From: a virus
IMG/VR virus record: IMGVR_UViG_3300047284_000202
Coordinates: 1-64,000 of that record
Strand: one strand, 5' to 3'
DNA: 64,000 bases
Below, piece after piece: positions 15,505 to 24,397 of the stretch. Below the pieces are notes generated by a model that had not been told where the DNA came from, made no database searches, and saw only the letters and a program-made list of their open reading frames with translations. How positions within the stretch are numbered: position 1 is the first letter of the stretch; each line of letters opens with the position of its first letter. The position numbers and the translations under genes were made by a program.

Positions 15505-16107
15505 ATGTCTCTTTACGGAAGAACAGATTCAAACACAAATAAAACAAAGGCAGGTATTGGTATTGCTGCTAGCTCAATCACCCCTACTGTAGTTTTCGTT
15601 GACGAAACCGAAGCAGCACTAAACGAGAACCGCACCCGTGGTATTGATGGTCCTGGCTGGTGGTCGTATTATACTTACACCGATGCAGCAGGTGCTACCA
15701 GATATAAGGTAGAAAAGCTAGTTGCTCTTGGTGATGCAGATACAAATGCTAACGAAACTCAGTCTGATGACACAATCGCAGCAGACGTTGCATCAGCAGT
15801 AACCATCACTGGTCAACCTGCTAATGCAACTACCGTTACTGGTGGTGCAACATTCACAGTTACAACCAGCACAACTGGTACTCCTGGAACTCTTGCATAT
15901 CAGTGGCAACGTCAAACAGCAACAGGAACTAACTGGGCAAATGTTACCAACACTGGAATCTACACTGGTGCTACTACAGCAACTCTAACCCTAACTGGAG
16001 CAACAAACTCAGTTGACGGTTATAAGTATAGAGTGAAGATCACATCTGCTGGTGGTACTGAGGAAGTAACTTCTAACGGTGCAGCAACTCTAACATTCGG
16101 AACTTGA
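15505..16107 (+). CDS. Ig-like domain structural protein (capsid decoration candidate)
   Basis: 200 residues. Residues 1-85 are an N-terminal domain (MSLYGRTDSNTNKTKAG, then GWWSYYTYTDAAGATRYK). Residues 97-198 form an Ig-like fold: ITGQPANATTVTGGATFTV, LAYQWQRQTATG with the core Trp, and DGYKYRVKITSAGG. The codons are C-rich, as in highly expressed phage structural genes. Ig-like domains on phage capsids (for example T4 Hoc) are surface-exposed and often bind carbohydrate. Assignment to the capsid is inference from this and from the late promoter. Confidence 0.75.
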   Translation: MSLYGRTDSNTNKTKAGIGIAASSITPTVVFVDETEAALNENRTRGIDGPGWWSYYTYTDAAGATRYKVEKLVALGDADTNANETQSDDTIAADVASAVTITGQPANATTVTGGATFTVTTSTTGTPGTLAYQWQRQTATGTNWANVTNTGIYTGATTATLTLTGATNSVDGYKYRVKITSAGGTEEVTSNGAATLTFGT

Positions 16108-16120
16108 TGAGATGTAACCT

Positions 16121-16492
16121 ATGAGATTTGATGAGTTGAACAGTGATAATTATATAATGTTTGCTATTAAACATTATGAAAATCCTCAGTCTGTTACTAA
16201 GGAAGATTTCGAAGAAGACATTAAGAGATTTAAATACCTTAAACGTCTTCTTCGAAAATACCTGAGAGGTGGTGAATTAAGGACTCATCTAATCTTAAAC
16301 CATATTATAATTTTGTTTAATGTATTTGGTGACGCAACAATTCCATTAATGATGTATAAACTTGAAATGGAATACTGGAGTGCATTGAAAACATTTTTAG
16401 TCTTTTTAGATCGATATCCCGAATTTAATGATGGTTCATTACACGATGTTGATATCGATATGGATATTTTAAACGAACTGGAGAGAGTATAA
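16121..16492 (+). CDS. Conserved cyanophage hypothetical protein, 123 residues
   Basis: Starts MRFDELNSDNYIMFAIKHYENP, a beginning I recall from other T4-like cyanophages (DUF7207-like by memory). Mostly helical, with hydrophobic segments (HLILNHIIILFNVFG) that fit a buried helix rather than a membrane helix. Its stop overlaps the next start as TAATG. Function unknown. Confidence 0.65.
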   Translation: MRFDELNSDNYIMFAIKHYENPQSVTKEDFEEDIKRFKYLKRLLRKYLRGGELRTHLILNHIIILFNVFGDATIPLMMYKLEMEYWSALKTFLVFLDRYPEFNDGSLHDVDIDMDILNELERV

Positions 16493-16647
16493 TGGAAGGT
16501 GGAGCACCCCCAACTAATTCAATCGGAGCAAACCAGGGAGCAGAGGTATCATTACCACCTGCAGTTCAACCAGGAAGACGATTGAAACTTCGTAAAGAGA
16601 TTCAAAGAAGATTAAAGTTCGACCTGCAGAAGATGCAGGATAAGTAA
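16492..16647 (+). CDS. 51-residue proline-rich/basic small protein
   Basis: ATG overlapping the previous stop. An N-terminal Gly/Pro-rich half (MEGGAPPTNSIGANQG) is followed by a basic helix (LRKEIQRRLKFDLQKMQ). The gap to the next gene is one base. No family recognised. Confidence 0.55.
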   Translation: MEGGAPPTNSIGANQGAEVSLPPAVQPGRRLKLRKEIQRRLKFDLQKMQDK

Positions 16648-16648
16648 G

Positions 16649-17077
16649 ATGCCATTTGGATTTGGAAATTCTAAAGATATTGCAGTTCTAGAATCAAAGT
16701 TTTTGATCTATGAAGAACTATCAAAGCAGATGCTAGACAAATTAGAAACTGCAGTAAGTAAGATTACTGAATCTAACAATCATATTGCCATGATACTTGC
16801 CAAACATGATGAGAGAATTGATCAAAGTATTAAGACAGATGAACTCATCGTTAAAATGATTGAGGATGTCAAGCATCAGAACTCAGAAGAACACAAATCA
16901 GTTATCAAAAGATTAGAAACTGTAGAAGCAAATGTAAACGAACTATCAAAGTTCAAATGGCAAGCAGCAGCCTTGGTGGGTGCTGCTGTTTTGTTGGTGG
17001 GGTTCCTGGTCCCCTTTGTTGACAACCTGATGCCAAACCACTATAATGGAGGGACTGAGCAGACCCAATCCAAATGA
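16649..17077 (+). CDS. Coiled-coil protein with C-terminal membrane anchor (XhlA-like)
   Basis: 142 residues. Residues 10-105 are a continuous helix with heptad character (MLDKLETAVSKITESNNHI, KRLETVEANVNELSK). They are followed by one transmembrane helix (AALVGAAVLLVGFLVPFV) and a short polar tail. This matches hemolysin XhlA-like phage proteins, which attach to membranes and can aid lysis. GC content rises locally over the membrane helix. The adjacent primase gene overlaps by four bases. Confidence 0.55.
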   Translation: MPFGFGNSKDIAVLESKFLIYEELSKQMLDKLETAVSKITESNNHIAMILAKHDERIDQSIKTDELIVKMIEDVKHQNSEEHKSVIKRLETVEANVNELSKFKWQAAALVGAAVLLVGFLVPFVDNLMPNHYNGGTEQTQSK

Positions 17078-18075
17078 ATTTCGTTGATGCTAAGTATGTT
17101 TCGTTAATCTCAAATCGTTTTGAAAAATTTGCAAGAAAAAAAGATAATCTTTATAATCTTCGATGCCCCTACTGTGGAGACTCTCAGAAGCACAGGAATA
17201 AAGCACGGGGATATTTTTATGAGAAAAAAGGTGACTTTGTTTTCAAATGCCATAATTGTGGAGTAGGAAGAACACTTTCAAATTTCTTAAAGGATCATGC
17301 ACAGGATCTACACAAACAGTATATCCTTGAGAGTTTTAAAGAGACTACAGTTGGCAAAGGAACATTTCGACCAGAACCAAAATTCGATTTTAAAAAGACG
17401 ACATTTGAGCATAAGGTTGACGGAATTATTTCCATAGACAAACTAAATAAAGAACACCCAGCAGTTCAATACTTAGCAAAACGACAAGTTCCTGAAGAAA
17501 AATATTCAGAACTCTACTATGCCGAGAAGTATAAAACCTGGGTAAATACTCAAAAAAATACATTTAAAGTTATAGATCCTGATCATTCTAGAATTGTTAT
17601 TCCACTCATTTCTAATGGTGTTTGGTTTGGATTTCAAGCACGGGCATTAAATCCCAGAAATCCTCTGAGATATATTACAACAATCCTTGATGAGGATCAA
17701 CCTAAGATTTTTAATTTAGATGGTGTCGATTATGCTGATACAGTTTATATTACTGAAGGTCCCTTGGATAGTTTATTCGTAGATAACTGTATTGCGATGG
17801 TCGGTGCTGATATAGATTGGGGATTTTTACTCTCAAATGAAGATGTTGATTTTGTCTTCATCTATGACAACGAACCACGTAATAAGCAAATTGTCGATAG
17901 GATGGAAAATCTTATTGCTAAGGGATTACCTATTGTTATTTGGCCAAAATCTATCAAACAAAAAGATGTCAATGACATGGTATTGGCTGGACATGACGTA
18001 AATAATCTGATACAATCTAATACCTTTCAAGGTTTAGAAGCAAAAGTAAAACTCGCAGAATGGAAAAAAGTATGA
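17074..18075 (+). CDS. 61: DNA primase gp61
   Basis: 333 residues. A zinc ribbon is at the N-terminus (CPYCGDS.. and CHNCG, about residues 31-64). A TOPRIM core follows, with YITEGPLDSLF (conserved Glu) and a second acidic motif FIYDNEPRNKQ. T4 gp61 is 342 residues. It makes RNA primers on the lagging strand as part of the gp41/gp61 primosome. The gene overlaps nrdA by 16 bases. Confidence 0.94.
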   Translation: MNFVDAKYVSLISNRFEKFARKKDNLYNLRCPYCGDSQKHRNKARGYFYEKKGDFVFKCHNCGVGRTLSNFLKDHAQDLHKQYILESFKETTVGKGTFRPEPKFDFKKTTFEHKVDGIISIDKLNKEHPAVQYLAKRQVPEEKYSELYYAEKYKTWVNTQKNTFKVIDPDHSRIVIPLISNGVWFGFQARALNPRNPLRYITTILDEDQPKIFNLDGVDYADTVYITEGPLDSLFVDNCIAMVGADIDWGFLLSNEDVDFVFIYDNEPRNKQIVDRMENLIAKGLPIVIWPKSIKQKDVNDMVLAGHDVNNLIQSNTFQGLEAKVKLAEWKKV

Positions 18076-20372
18076 GCAACGGTACAAAAGTTACGAAGAG
18101 AGACGGCAAGCAGGAATACCTGAATCTTGATAAGATTCATACCATGGTAGAACATGCATGTGCTGATCTAAGTGGAGTCTCTGCTTCTCAAGTAGAAATT
18201 CAATCTGGAATTCAATTTTATAATGGAATCACTACGAATGAAATTCAAGAGATCTTGGTTAGATCGGCTAGTGACCTCATTACTCTTGACAATCCAAACT
18301 ATCAGTTTGTTGCTGCTCGTCTTCTTCTGTTCGGTCTATATAAGCAGGTCTTTGGAGCAAATTGGAAAGTAGAATTTCCAGATGTTCATGATCATCTTTG
18401 TGGTGGTGTTTCTCTAAACATTTATGATGGAGAACTTCTCGGTAAGTATTCCATGGAAGAATGGGATAAGATCAATTCATTTATTGATCATGAACGTGAC
18501 TTTTTGTTTACATATGCTGGATTGCGTCAAGTTGTAGATAAATATCTTGTACAAGATAGAAGCACTGGGAATGTCTTTGAGACACCACAATATGCATACA
18601 TGCTGGTAGCAGCAACTATCTTTGCAGAGTATCCAAAAGAAACCCGTCTATCTTATGTCAAACGATACTACGACGCAATCAGCAAGCACAAAATCAACGT
18701 TCCCACACCTATCCTGGCAGGGGTGCGAACTCCACTTCGACAATTTGCGAGCTGTGTTCTTGTTGATAGTGATGACTCCCTCGATAGCATCTTTAGTAGT
18801 GACATGGCTATTGGTCGTTATGTTTCTCAAAGGGCAGGAATCGGCATCAACGCAGGTCGCATCCGTGGCATCAACAGTAAGATCAGAGGGGGAGAAGTTA
18901 CGCACACAGGTGTTATTCCATTCCTCAAAAAGTTTGAAGCAACTGTCCGATGTTGCACTCAGAATGGCATCCGTGGTGGATCAGCAACTGTTCACTTCCC
19001 CATCTGGCACAAAGAAATAGAGGACATCCTTGTATTAAAAAATAACAAAGGAACCGAGGATAACCGTGTTCGTAAGTTAGACTACAGTATTCAAATTAGC
19101 AAGTTGTTCTATGAACGATTCATCAAGAACGAAGAAATCTCACTCTTCTCTCCGCACGACGTTCCTGGTCTGTCTGATGCTTTTGGACTTGCTGGTTTTG
19201 ACGAGTTGTATAACACTTACGAACGAGATGAGTCTATTCCAAGAAAGACTATCGGAGCTCAAGAACTCATTCTGGACCTTCTGAAAGAACGTGCTGAGAC
19301 TGGTCGTATCTACATTATGAATATCGACCACTGCAATGAGCACTCTTCTTTCAAGGATAAAGTTTGGATGAGTAACCTCTGTCAGGAGATTACACTTCCC
19401 ACCAAACCCATTCAACATATTGATGATCCCTTTGGTGAAATTGCTCTGTGTATTCTCTCAGCAATTAATGTTGGTAAGATCAAACACCTTGATGAACTAG
19501 AAGATCTTTGTGATCTTTCTGTTCGTGGATTGGATGCACTAATTGATTATCAAGAGTATCCAGTTCGTGCTGCTGAAATTTCTACAATTAGCAGGAGATC
19601 TCTAGGTATTGGTTACATTGGTCTGGCACACTATCTTGCTAAGCACGGTGAGCACTATGATGATCCTAAAGCATGGCAACTAGTTCATGATCTCACAGAA
19701 GCATTCCAGTATTACCTACTGAAGGCATCTAATCAACTTGCTAAAGAAATTGGTGCATGTGATTACTTTGATCGCACTAAGTATGCAGATGGTATTCTTC
19801 CGATTGATACATACAAAAAAGATGTAGATAACATTGTACCTAATAATCTAAACTATGATTGGGAGACACTTAGAGCATCCATCCTGGAACACGGTCTTAG
19901 GAACTCAACACTGTCCGCACAGATGCCATCGGAGAGCAGTTCCGTTGTGTCAAACGCAACAAATGGAATCGAGCCACCTAGAGGATACTTGTCCGTTAAG
20001 AAATCAAAGAAAGGACCTCTTAAGCAGATTGTCCCCCAGTATACAACTCTTAAGAATAACTATACGCTTCTTTGGGATATGCCTAACAATACTGGTTATA
20101 TCAATATTGTTGCTGTTATGCAAAAGTTCTTTGATCAGGCAATCTCGGGTAACTGGTCGTATAATCCAGAGCATTATCCCGATAATGAGGTTCCTGTGTC
20201 GGTGATGGCACAAGATCTTCTAACTACATATAAGTACGGTTGGAAAACCTCTTATTACCAGAACACATATGATGCCAAAAAAGATGTAGATGATAACGAA
20301 GAAAAACTAAAAGCACTTCTTTCTGATATTGAATTAGAAGGTGATGATGATTGCGATTCGTGTAAAGTTTAA
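18060..20372 (+). CDS. nrdA: Class I ribonucleotide reductase, large subunit
   Basis: 770 residues (ATG 18072 is an alternative start, 766 residues). An ATP-cone-like N-terminus (KRDGKQEYLNLDKIH) is followed by the catalytic barrel: the substrate-reducing Cys in FASCVLVDSD (about 232), NLCQEITLPT with the N-C-E triad (about 438-442), and the partner Cys/Tyr region. The C-terminus ends DDDCDSCKV, the CxxC shuttle used for re-reduction. It reduces NDPs to dNDPs with NrdB. Picocyanobacterial hosts mostly use a B12-dependent class II enzyme, so the phage brings a different class. Confidence 0.96.
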   Translation: MEKSMSNGTKVTKRDGKQEYLNLDKIHTMVEHACADLSGVSASQVEIQSGIQFYNGITTNEIQEILVRSASDLITLDNPNYQFVAARLLLFGLYKQVFGANWKVEFPDVHDHLCGGVSLNIYDGELLGKYSMEEWDKINSFIDHERDFLFTYAGLRQVVDKYLVQDRSTGNVFETPQYAYMLVAATIFAEYPKETRLSYVKRYYDAISKHKINVPTPILAGVRTPLRQFASCVLVDSDDSLDSIFSSDMAIGRYVSQRAGIGINAGRIRGINSKIRGGEVTHTGVIPFLKKFEATVRCCTQNGIRGGSATVHFPIWHKEIEDILVLKNNKGTEDNRVRKLDYSIQISKLFYERFIKNEEISLFSPHDVPGLSDAFGLAGFDELYNTYERDESIPRKTIGAQELILDLLKERAETGRIYIMNIDHCNEHSSFKDKVWMSNLCQEITLPTKPIQHIDDPFGEIALCILSAINVGKIKHLDELEDLCDLSVRGLDALIDYQEYPVRAAEISTISRRSLGIGYIGLAHYLAKHGEHYDDPKAWQLVHDLTEAFQYYLLKASNQLAKEIGACDYFDRTKYADGILPIDTYKKDVDNIVPNNLNYDWETLRASILEHGLRNSTLSAQMPSESSSVVSNATNGIEPPRGYLSVKKSKKGPLKQIVPQYTTLKNNYTLLWDMPNNTGYINIVAVMQKFFDQAISGNWSYNPEHYPDNEVPVSVMAQDLLTTYKYGWKTSYYQNTYDAKKDVDDNEEKLKALLSDIELEGDDDCDSCKV

Positions 20373-20382
20373 GGAGAATTAA

Positions 20383-21525
20383 ATGGTAGAAGGTATGACC
20401 GTATTCAACACCAGCAAAGTTGACGTTAAAAAACAACCTATGTTTTTTGGTGCCCCACTTGGGGTTCAACGTTACGATGGATTTAAATATCCAGTTTTCG
20501 ATAAACTTACAGAAACTCAGACTGGATACTTCTGGAGACCCCAAGAAGTATCCCTTCAAAAGGATCGTGCAGATTATGCACAACTCAGGCAAGAACAAAA
20601 GCACATCTTTACTTCTAATCTGAAGTATCAAATTCTTCTAGATTCCGTTCAGGGTCGTGGTCCTTCGTTGGCATTTCTTCCATACTGTTCTCTACCAGAA
20701 CTAGAGGCATGTATGGAAGCATGGGGATTCATGGAAATGATTCATTCCCGTTCATATACTTACATCATCAAGAATGTATATTCAGATCCTTCTGAAGTCT
20801 TTAATACTATTCTTGATGATGAAAAGATTCTTTCACGTGCTCAGTCTGTGACTAAAGCATATGATGAATTCATTCGAGCAGCACAAGATTATGGTTCTGG
20901 TAATCAATGGAAGCATCAACTTGAGGGTGTTCCTGCTGCTAAAGAAACATTGTATGAGTTGAAGAGAAAACTTTATCTTGCAATGATGAATGTCAACATT
21001 TTAGAGGGGATTAGATTCTATGTTTCGTTTGCTTGTAGCTTTGCGTTTGGTGAACTCAAACTCATGGAAGGATCAGCTAAAATTATCTCTCTCATCGCAA
21101 GAGACGAAAGTCAGCATCTTGTCATCACACAAAATATTATCAACAAGTGGCGTGATGGAGATGACCCAGACATGCTCGAAATTGCTAAAGAAGAGCAAGA
21201 AAATGTTTATGAGATGTTTAGACAGGCAGTAAATGAAGAGAAGACCTGGGCAGAGTATCTGTTCAAAGATGGATCTATGATTGGTTTGAATGACAAACTA
21301 CTCAATCAATATGTTGAGTGGATTGCAAATCGTCGTATGAAGTCTATTGGTCTTAAACCAATCTATGATGTACCACAGAACAACAATCCACTTCCTTGGA
21401 CTGAGCATTGGTTGAATTCTAAGTTGATGCAAAATGCACCACAGGAAACAGAAATTGAATCCTATGTGATCGGTGGTATTAAACAGGATGTTAAGAAAGA
21501 TACATTTGTAGGATTTGAACTATGA
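20383..21525 (+). CDS. nrdB: Class I ribonucleotide reductase, small subunit
   Basis: 380 residues, AAGGAGAA before the ATG. Di-iron helices are seen: LPELEACMEAWGFMEMIHSRSYTYI holds carboxylate and His ligands and the radical Tyr, and SLIARDESQHLVITQ holds the second Glu/His set. The C-terminal tail contacts NrdA. It generates the tyrosyl radical for NrdA. Its stop overlaps the endolysin start by four bases. Glutaredoxin (37638) could supply reducing power. Confidence 0.95.
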   Translation: MVEGMTVFNTSKVDVKKQPMFFGAPLGVQRYDGFKYPVFDKLTETQTGYFWRPQEVSLQKDRADYAQLRQEQKHIFTSNLKYQILLDSVQGRGPSLAFLPYCSLPELEACMEAWGFMEMIHSRSYTYIIKNVYSDPSEVFNTILDDEKILSRAQSVTKAYDEFIRAAQDYGSGNQWKHQLEGVPAAKETLYELKRKLYLAMMNVNILEGIRFYVSFACSFAFGELKLMEGSAKIISLIARDESQHLVITQNIINKWRDGDDPDMLEIAKEEQENVYEMFRQAVNEEKTWAEYLFKDGSMIGLNDKLLNQYVEWIANRRMKSIGLKPIYDVPQNNNPLPWTEHWLNSKLMQNAPQETEIESYVIGGIKQDVKKDTFVGFEL

Positions 21526-22859
21526 GTGTACCTGCATCAGGAGTATCTCTTATCAAAGAGTTTGAACATTGTGAGTTAGTTGCATACCCTGACCCCAAAA
21601 CTAAGGGGAAACCATACACTGTGGGTTGGGGTAGCACTCGCAAAAAGGATGGATCTCCTTTTAAGTTGGGAGAAAGGATCACCCAGAAAGAAGCAGACGA
21701 ACTCTTTGATTATCAAATTCAAAATGAATTTCTCCCGCAACTGAAAAAGATTCCATATTGGGAGGAAATGAATGACAATCAAAGAGGGGCTTTACTTTGC
21801 TTTGCTTATAATCTTGGTGGAGATTTTTATGATCATCCTGACTTCAATACTATTACAAGGGTCTTGAAGAATAAGGAGTGGTCTAAGGTTCCTGATGCAC
21901 TCTATTTGTATAGAAATCCTGGAAGTGATGTGGAGGCAGGATTGGCAAGAAGGAGAAAGGCAGAAGGTAATATGTGGAAAAGTGGCTTAGTATCTACAAC
22001 AAAGGAGGTTGATATGTCAAAAATATTGCTAAATTTTTACAAGTTCTATGATGAGAACAATCAAAATCATGTTGCTGCTGTCAGTTTACTAGAGGCAGCA
22101 ATTCCAGAATACCTTAAACAGGATTCACCATGGGTTGTCACCTATAGAGGTGGTAATGCATCTGGTGGTCCTGTAGATTTGCATAAGTTCTTTGAACATT
22201 TCTCTGAACGCAATCCCAACCACGTTAAGGCAGTCTCACAACTTGAGGAGGCACTTGCCAAGACTCATCCCCAATGCCTCGTAGAGGACGGTGTAGGGGG
22301 GTCTACGGATGCTGCTTGGATCGAGAAGTACCGTACCAAGCCACCCATTCCATCTATTCTCGCAGTGCCCTACTTTAATCAAGTAGATAACTACAGAGAT
22401 GCACATAGAACTTGCAACAGTTCTTCATGTGCTATGTGTCTTGCTTTCCTCAAACCAGGAAGCATTAAAGGTGATGATGAATATGTTAAAAAAGTCTTTG
22501 CGATTGGTGACACAACAGATCATAGTGTCCAGACAAAGGTTCTTGCATCGTATGGTGTCAAGTCTCACTTCTCATATAATCTTTCATTTGCTGATCTGGA
22601 TAAGTCCCTTGCTGCTGGAAAACCAGTAGTTATTGGTATTCTCCATAGAGGTTCTTTGAGTGCTCCTACTGGGGGACATATGGTTGTAGTTATCGGTAAG
22701 AAGGGTGATGGGTATGTTGTCAACGATCCATACGGTTCATGTAACGATGGATATACTGGTCCTGTGACTAATGGTAAGGGTGCTGTCTATAGTAAGTCCA
22801 TGCTCAAAGCACGTTGGTGCCCTGGTGGTAACGATGGCTGGGGTCGTATTTTTGATTGA
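21522..22859 (+). CDS. Two-domain endolysin: GH24 muramidase + C39-like peptidase
   Basis: 445 residues. Residues 1-155 are a GH24 lysozyme: LIKEFEHCELVAYPDP with the catalytic Glu, YTVGWGST, and LLCFAYNLG. Residues 165-260 hold two copies of a helical repeat (LLNFYKFYDENNQNHVAAVS; LHKFFEHFSERNPNHVKAVS). Residues 280-445 are a C39-like cysteine peptidase: Cys in CNSSSCAM, His in GGHMVVVIG, Asp in VNDPYGS. Together they would cut the glycan and the peptide of host peptidoglycan. A perfect AAAGGAGG plus in-frame ATG at 22014 lies exactly between the domains. A holin-like gene follows. Confidence 0.88.
   Translation: MSVPASGVSLIKEFEHCELVAYPDPKTKGKPYTVGWGSTRKKDGSPFKLGERITQKEADELFDYQIQNEFLPQLKKIPYWEEMNDNQRGALLCFAYNLGGDFYDHPDFNTITRVLKNKEWSKVPDALYLYRNPGSDVEAGLARRRKAEGNMWKSGLVSTTKEVDMSKILLNFYKFYDENNQNHVAAVSLLEAAIPEYLKQDSPWVVTYRGGNASGGPVDLHKFFEHFSERNPNHVKAVSQLEEALAKTHPQCLVEDGVGGSTDAAWIEKYRTKPPIPSILAVPYFNQVDNYRDAHRTCNSSSCAMCLAFLKPGSIKGDDEYVKKVFAIGDTTDHSVQTKVLASYGVKSHFSYNLSFADLDKSLAAGKPVVIGILHRGSLSAPTGGHMVVVIGKKGDGYVVNDPYGSCNDGYTGPVTNGKGAVYSKSMLKARWCPGGNDGWGRIFD
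22001..22016 (+). promoter_or_regulatory. Internal ribosome binding site and in-frame start in the endolysin gene
   Basis: AAAGGAGG (22001-22008), five-base spacer, ATG 22014, in frame with the endolysin. Initiation here would give a separate 281-residue protein (22014-22859) with the two helical repeats and the C39-like domain but no muramidase. Confidence 0.6.
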
Positions 22860-22861
22860 TT

Positions 22862-23095
22862 ATGGCAAATACTAGTTATTACATATGGTTGTTAGTTTTT
22901 GGTATTGTTGGATATATCTGCATTCTAGATGAGAATGTACCAAAATTTCTTTATCTCATACTGCAGATAATCAGAATACAGATTGTTAGATTCTTCTGGG
23001 GTATTCGTCTCAGAGCAGGTTTAGAATTTCAAACCTGGAAGATGAAGAGAGATATGAAGAAGTGGATTAAAAATAAGGAACAGGAAGGGGGTTGA
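22862..23095 (+). CDS. Holin-like membrane protein
   Basis: 77 residues, ATG two bases after the endolysin stop. The N-terminal half has two hydrophobic segments (YYIWLLVFGIVGYICIL; FLYLILQIIRIQIVRFF) and the C-terminal half is strongly basic (WKMKRDMKKWIKNKEQ), the class II holin layout. The position right after the endolysin supports a holin or lysis-accessory role. A terminator overlaps its 3' end. Confidence 0.6.
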   Translation: MANTSYYIWLLVFGIVGYICILDENVPKFLYLILQIIRIQIVRFFWGIRLRAGLEFQTWKMKRDMKKWIKNKEQEGG

Positions 23096-23111
23096 CACCC
23101 CTTCTTTTTTT
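23083..23111 (+). terminator. Terminator after the lysis genes
   Basis: GGAAGGGG, seven-base loop, CCCCTTC and seven T. It overlaps the last codons of the holin-like gene. Confidence 0.8.
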
Positions 23112-23146
23112 CACTAGAATCAACCATGTGGAGGGTTGAGACAAAT

Positions 23147-23154
23147 TATAAATA
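23147..23154 (+). promoter_or_regulatory. Consensus T4-type late promoter TATAAATA
   Basis: 25 bases before the ATG at 23179 and after a terminator, so it should start a late transcript for the capsid-targeted protein. Confidence 0.7.
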
Positions 23155-23178
23155 CTTCTTAGAGAAAAAAGAGAATAA

Positions 23179-24222
23179 ATGAAAACATATACTCAGTTCA
23201 TTGAAGAGTGTTATGAATATATTCTTGAAGGTGCTTATAACGACGAACATGCACTTAGAAAGACTTGGAATCACTTCATGGTTCATAAAAAGCACGGTGC
23301 TGAAGTAAGACAACATCTAGATGCTGGTGATCATAAAGCAGCACTAGATCATATGAAGTCTGAAGTTGAGAAAGCAAAGTCAGATCCTAAGCATCCACTA
23401 AGTTTCGAGAAAGCTAAGAGAGGATTTAAAACTGGTAAGACTGATGCAGATAGAAAGTCATACCATCAAGAGTTAGATAATGCTGTACATGGTGCACATA
23501 CATTGGCAACTAAAGAAAGAAGAACTGCTAATGCTGCCAAGAAAGGTCTGCCAATGCAGAACACTGGAGCAGGTAAAGCACCAGTAACAGCATCATGGGA
23601 AAAGACTGGTGCTAAGAATACAACTCCTAAGAGAGATGTTGAAATCCATGATCCTAAGAATAAGAAGCATGGTATTGGTATTAGTATGAAGAAACCTGGT
23701 GGTTCTCAACTAATGTCAGGTGGTCCAGAGGAAACACATGCAACTATCAAACATGCTGCTAAGAGACATGCTGCAGAACTAGTTAAGTCTGGTAAATCAA
23801 AAGAAGAAGCAGATGTAGCACATAAGGATATTGTCAATAGATCTGAAAGAATTTCATGGTTAGTGAAGGGAATGGAGAAAGGATCTCCCGCAAGAAAGGC
23901 AGCAATTAAGCAAGCAGCACAGAGACACATTGACCACATGCATGACAATCATCCTGGACTAGAGAATCACATCGGCAGTGAGGCATCTAGTGGCAATCAG
24001 AAGTTCGGTAAGAGGGTCTCAGCAGGGTCTGGACAGGCATCTGTGGTTCTCAAGGGTGCAGACACCAAGAAGGGTGTGGAGGCAAAGGCACAGGACATCA
24101 GCAGAAGAGAACGTGCCCGTGGATTCAAGGGTAAGTTGAGAGCAGCATTACCTAAGAGTGACAAAGTAAATCCAAAGACAGGTAAGACTAGATCTGGTAA
24201 CGTTAAATTAGATGAAAGATGA
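23179..24222 (+). CDS. Basic protein with T4 internal-protein-type capsid-targeting peptide
   Basis: 347 residues. The start MKTYTQFIEECYEYILEGAY closely follows the T4 IPII/IPIII leader (MKTYQEFIAEA), and ILE/G is a plausible gp21 protease site. The mature part is rich in Lys, His and Ala. Between about 155 and 185 VEIHDPKNKKHGIGISMKK and GGSQLMSGGPEE recall nuclease-like folds with D-x(n)-S-x-K, but that is weak. A GC-rich patch runs from 23940 to 24125. It is probably a head-packaged DNA-binding protein, possibly enzymatic. Late promoter upstream. Confidence 0.7.
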   Translation: MKTYTQFIEECYEYILEGAYNDEHALRKTWNHFMVHKKHGAEVRQHLDAGDHKAALDHMKSEVEKAKSDPKHPLSFEKAKRGFKTGKTDADRKSYHQELDNAVHGAHTLATKERRTANAAKKGLPMQNTGAGKAPVTASWEKTGAKNTTPKRDVEIHDPKNKKHGIGISMKKPGGSQLMSGGPEETHATIKHAAKRHAAELVKSGKSKEEADVAHKDIVNRSERISWLVKGMEKGSPARKAAIKQAAQRHIDHMHDNHPGLENHIGSEASSGNQKFGKRVSAGSGQASVVLKGADTKKGVEAKAQDISRRERARGFKGKLRAALPKSDKVNPKTGKTRSGNVKLDER

Positions 24223-24368
24223 TTGATAGGAAAAAATTTACATGTCCTCATTGTGGTGGAGTATTTGGTATAGGACCGAAAGGTGAAGCATCTATTTACT
24301 CCTATAAAATCTATACCTCTCACGTAAATAATTGTGAGAAGAAACCAAAACAATGTAAAAGTTGCTAA
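24219..24368 (+). CDS. 49-residue zinc-finger-like protein
   Basis: ATG overlaps the previous stop (ATGA). Cys and His positions suit zinc binding: CPHCGG at the N-terminus, then HVNNC and CKSC at the C-terminus. No family recognised. It may bind nucleic acid. Confidence 0.55.
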   Translation: MIDRKKFTCPHCGGVFGIGPKGEASIYSYKIYTSHVNNCEKKPKQCKSC

Positions 24369-24397
24369 CTAAATATCTCCATAACGGAGGTCTTTTA

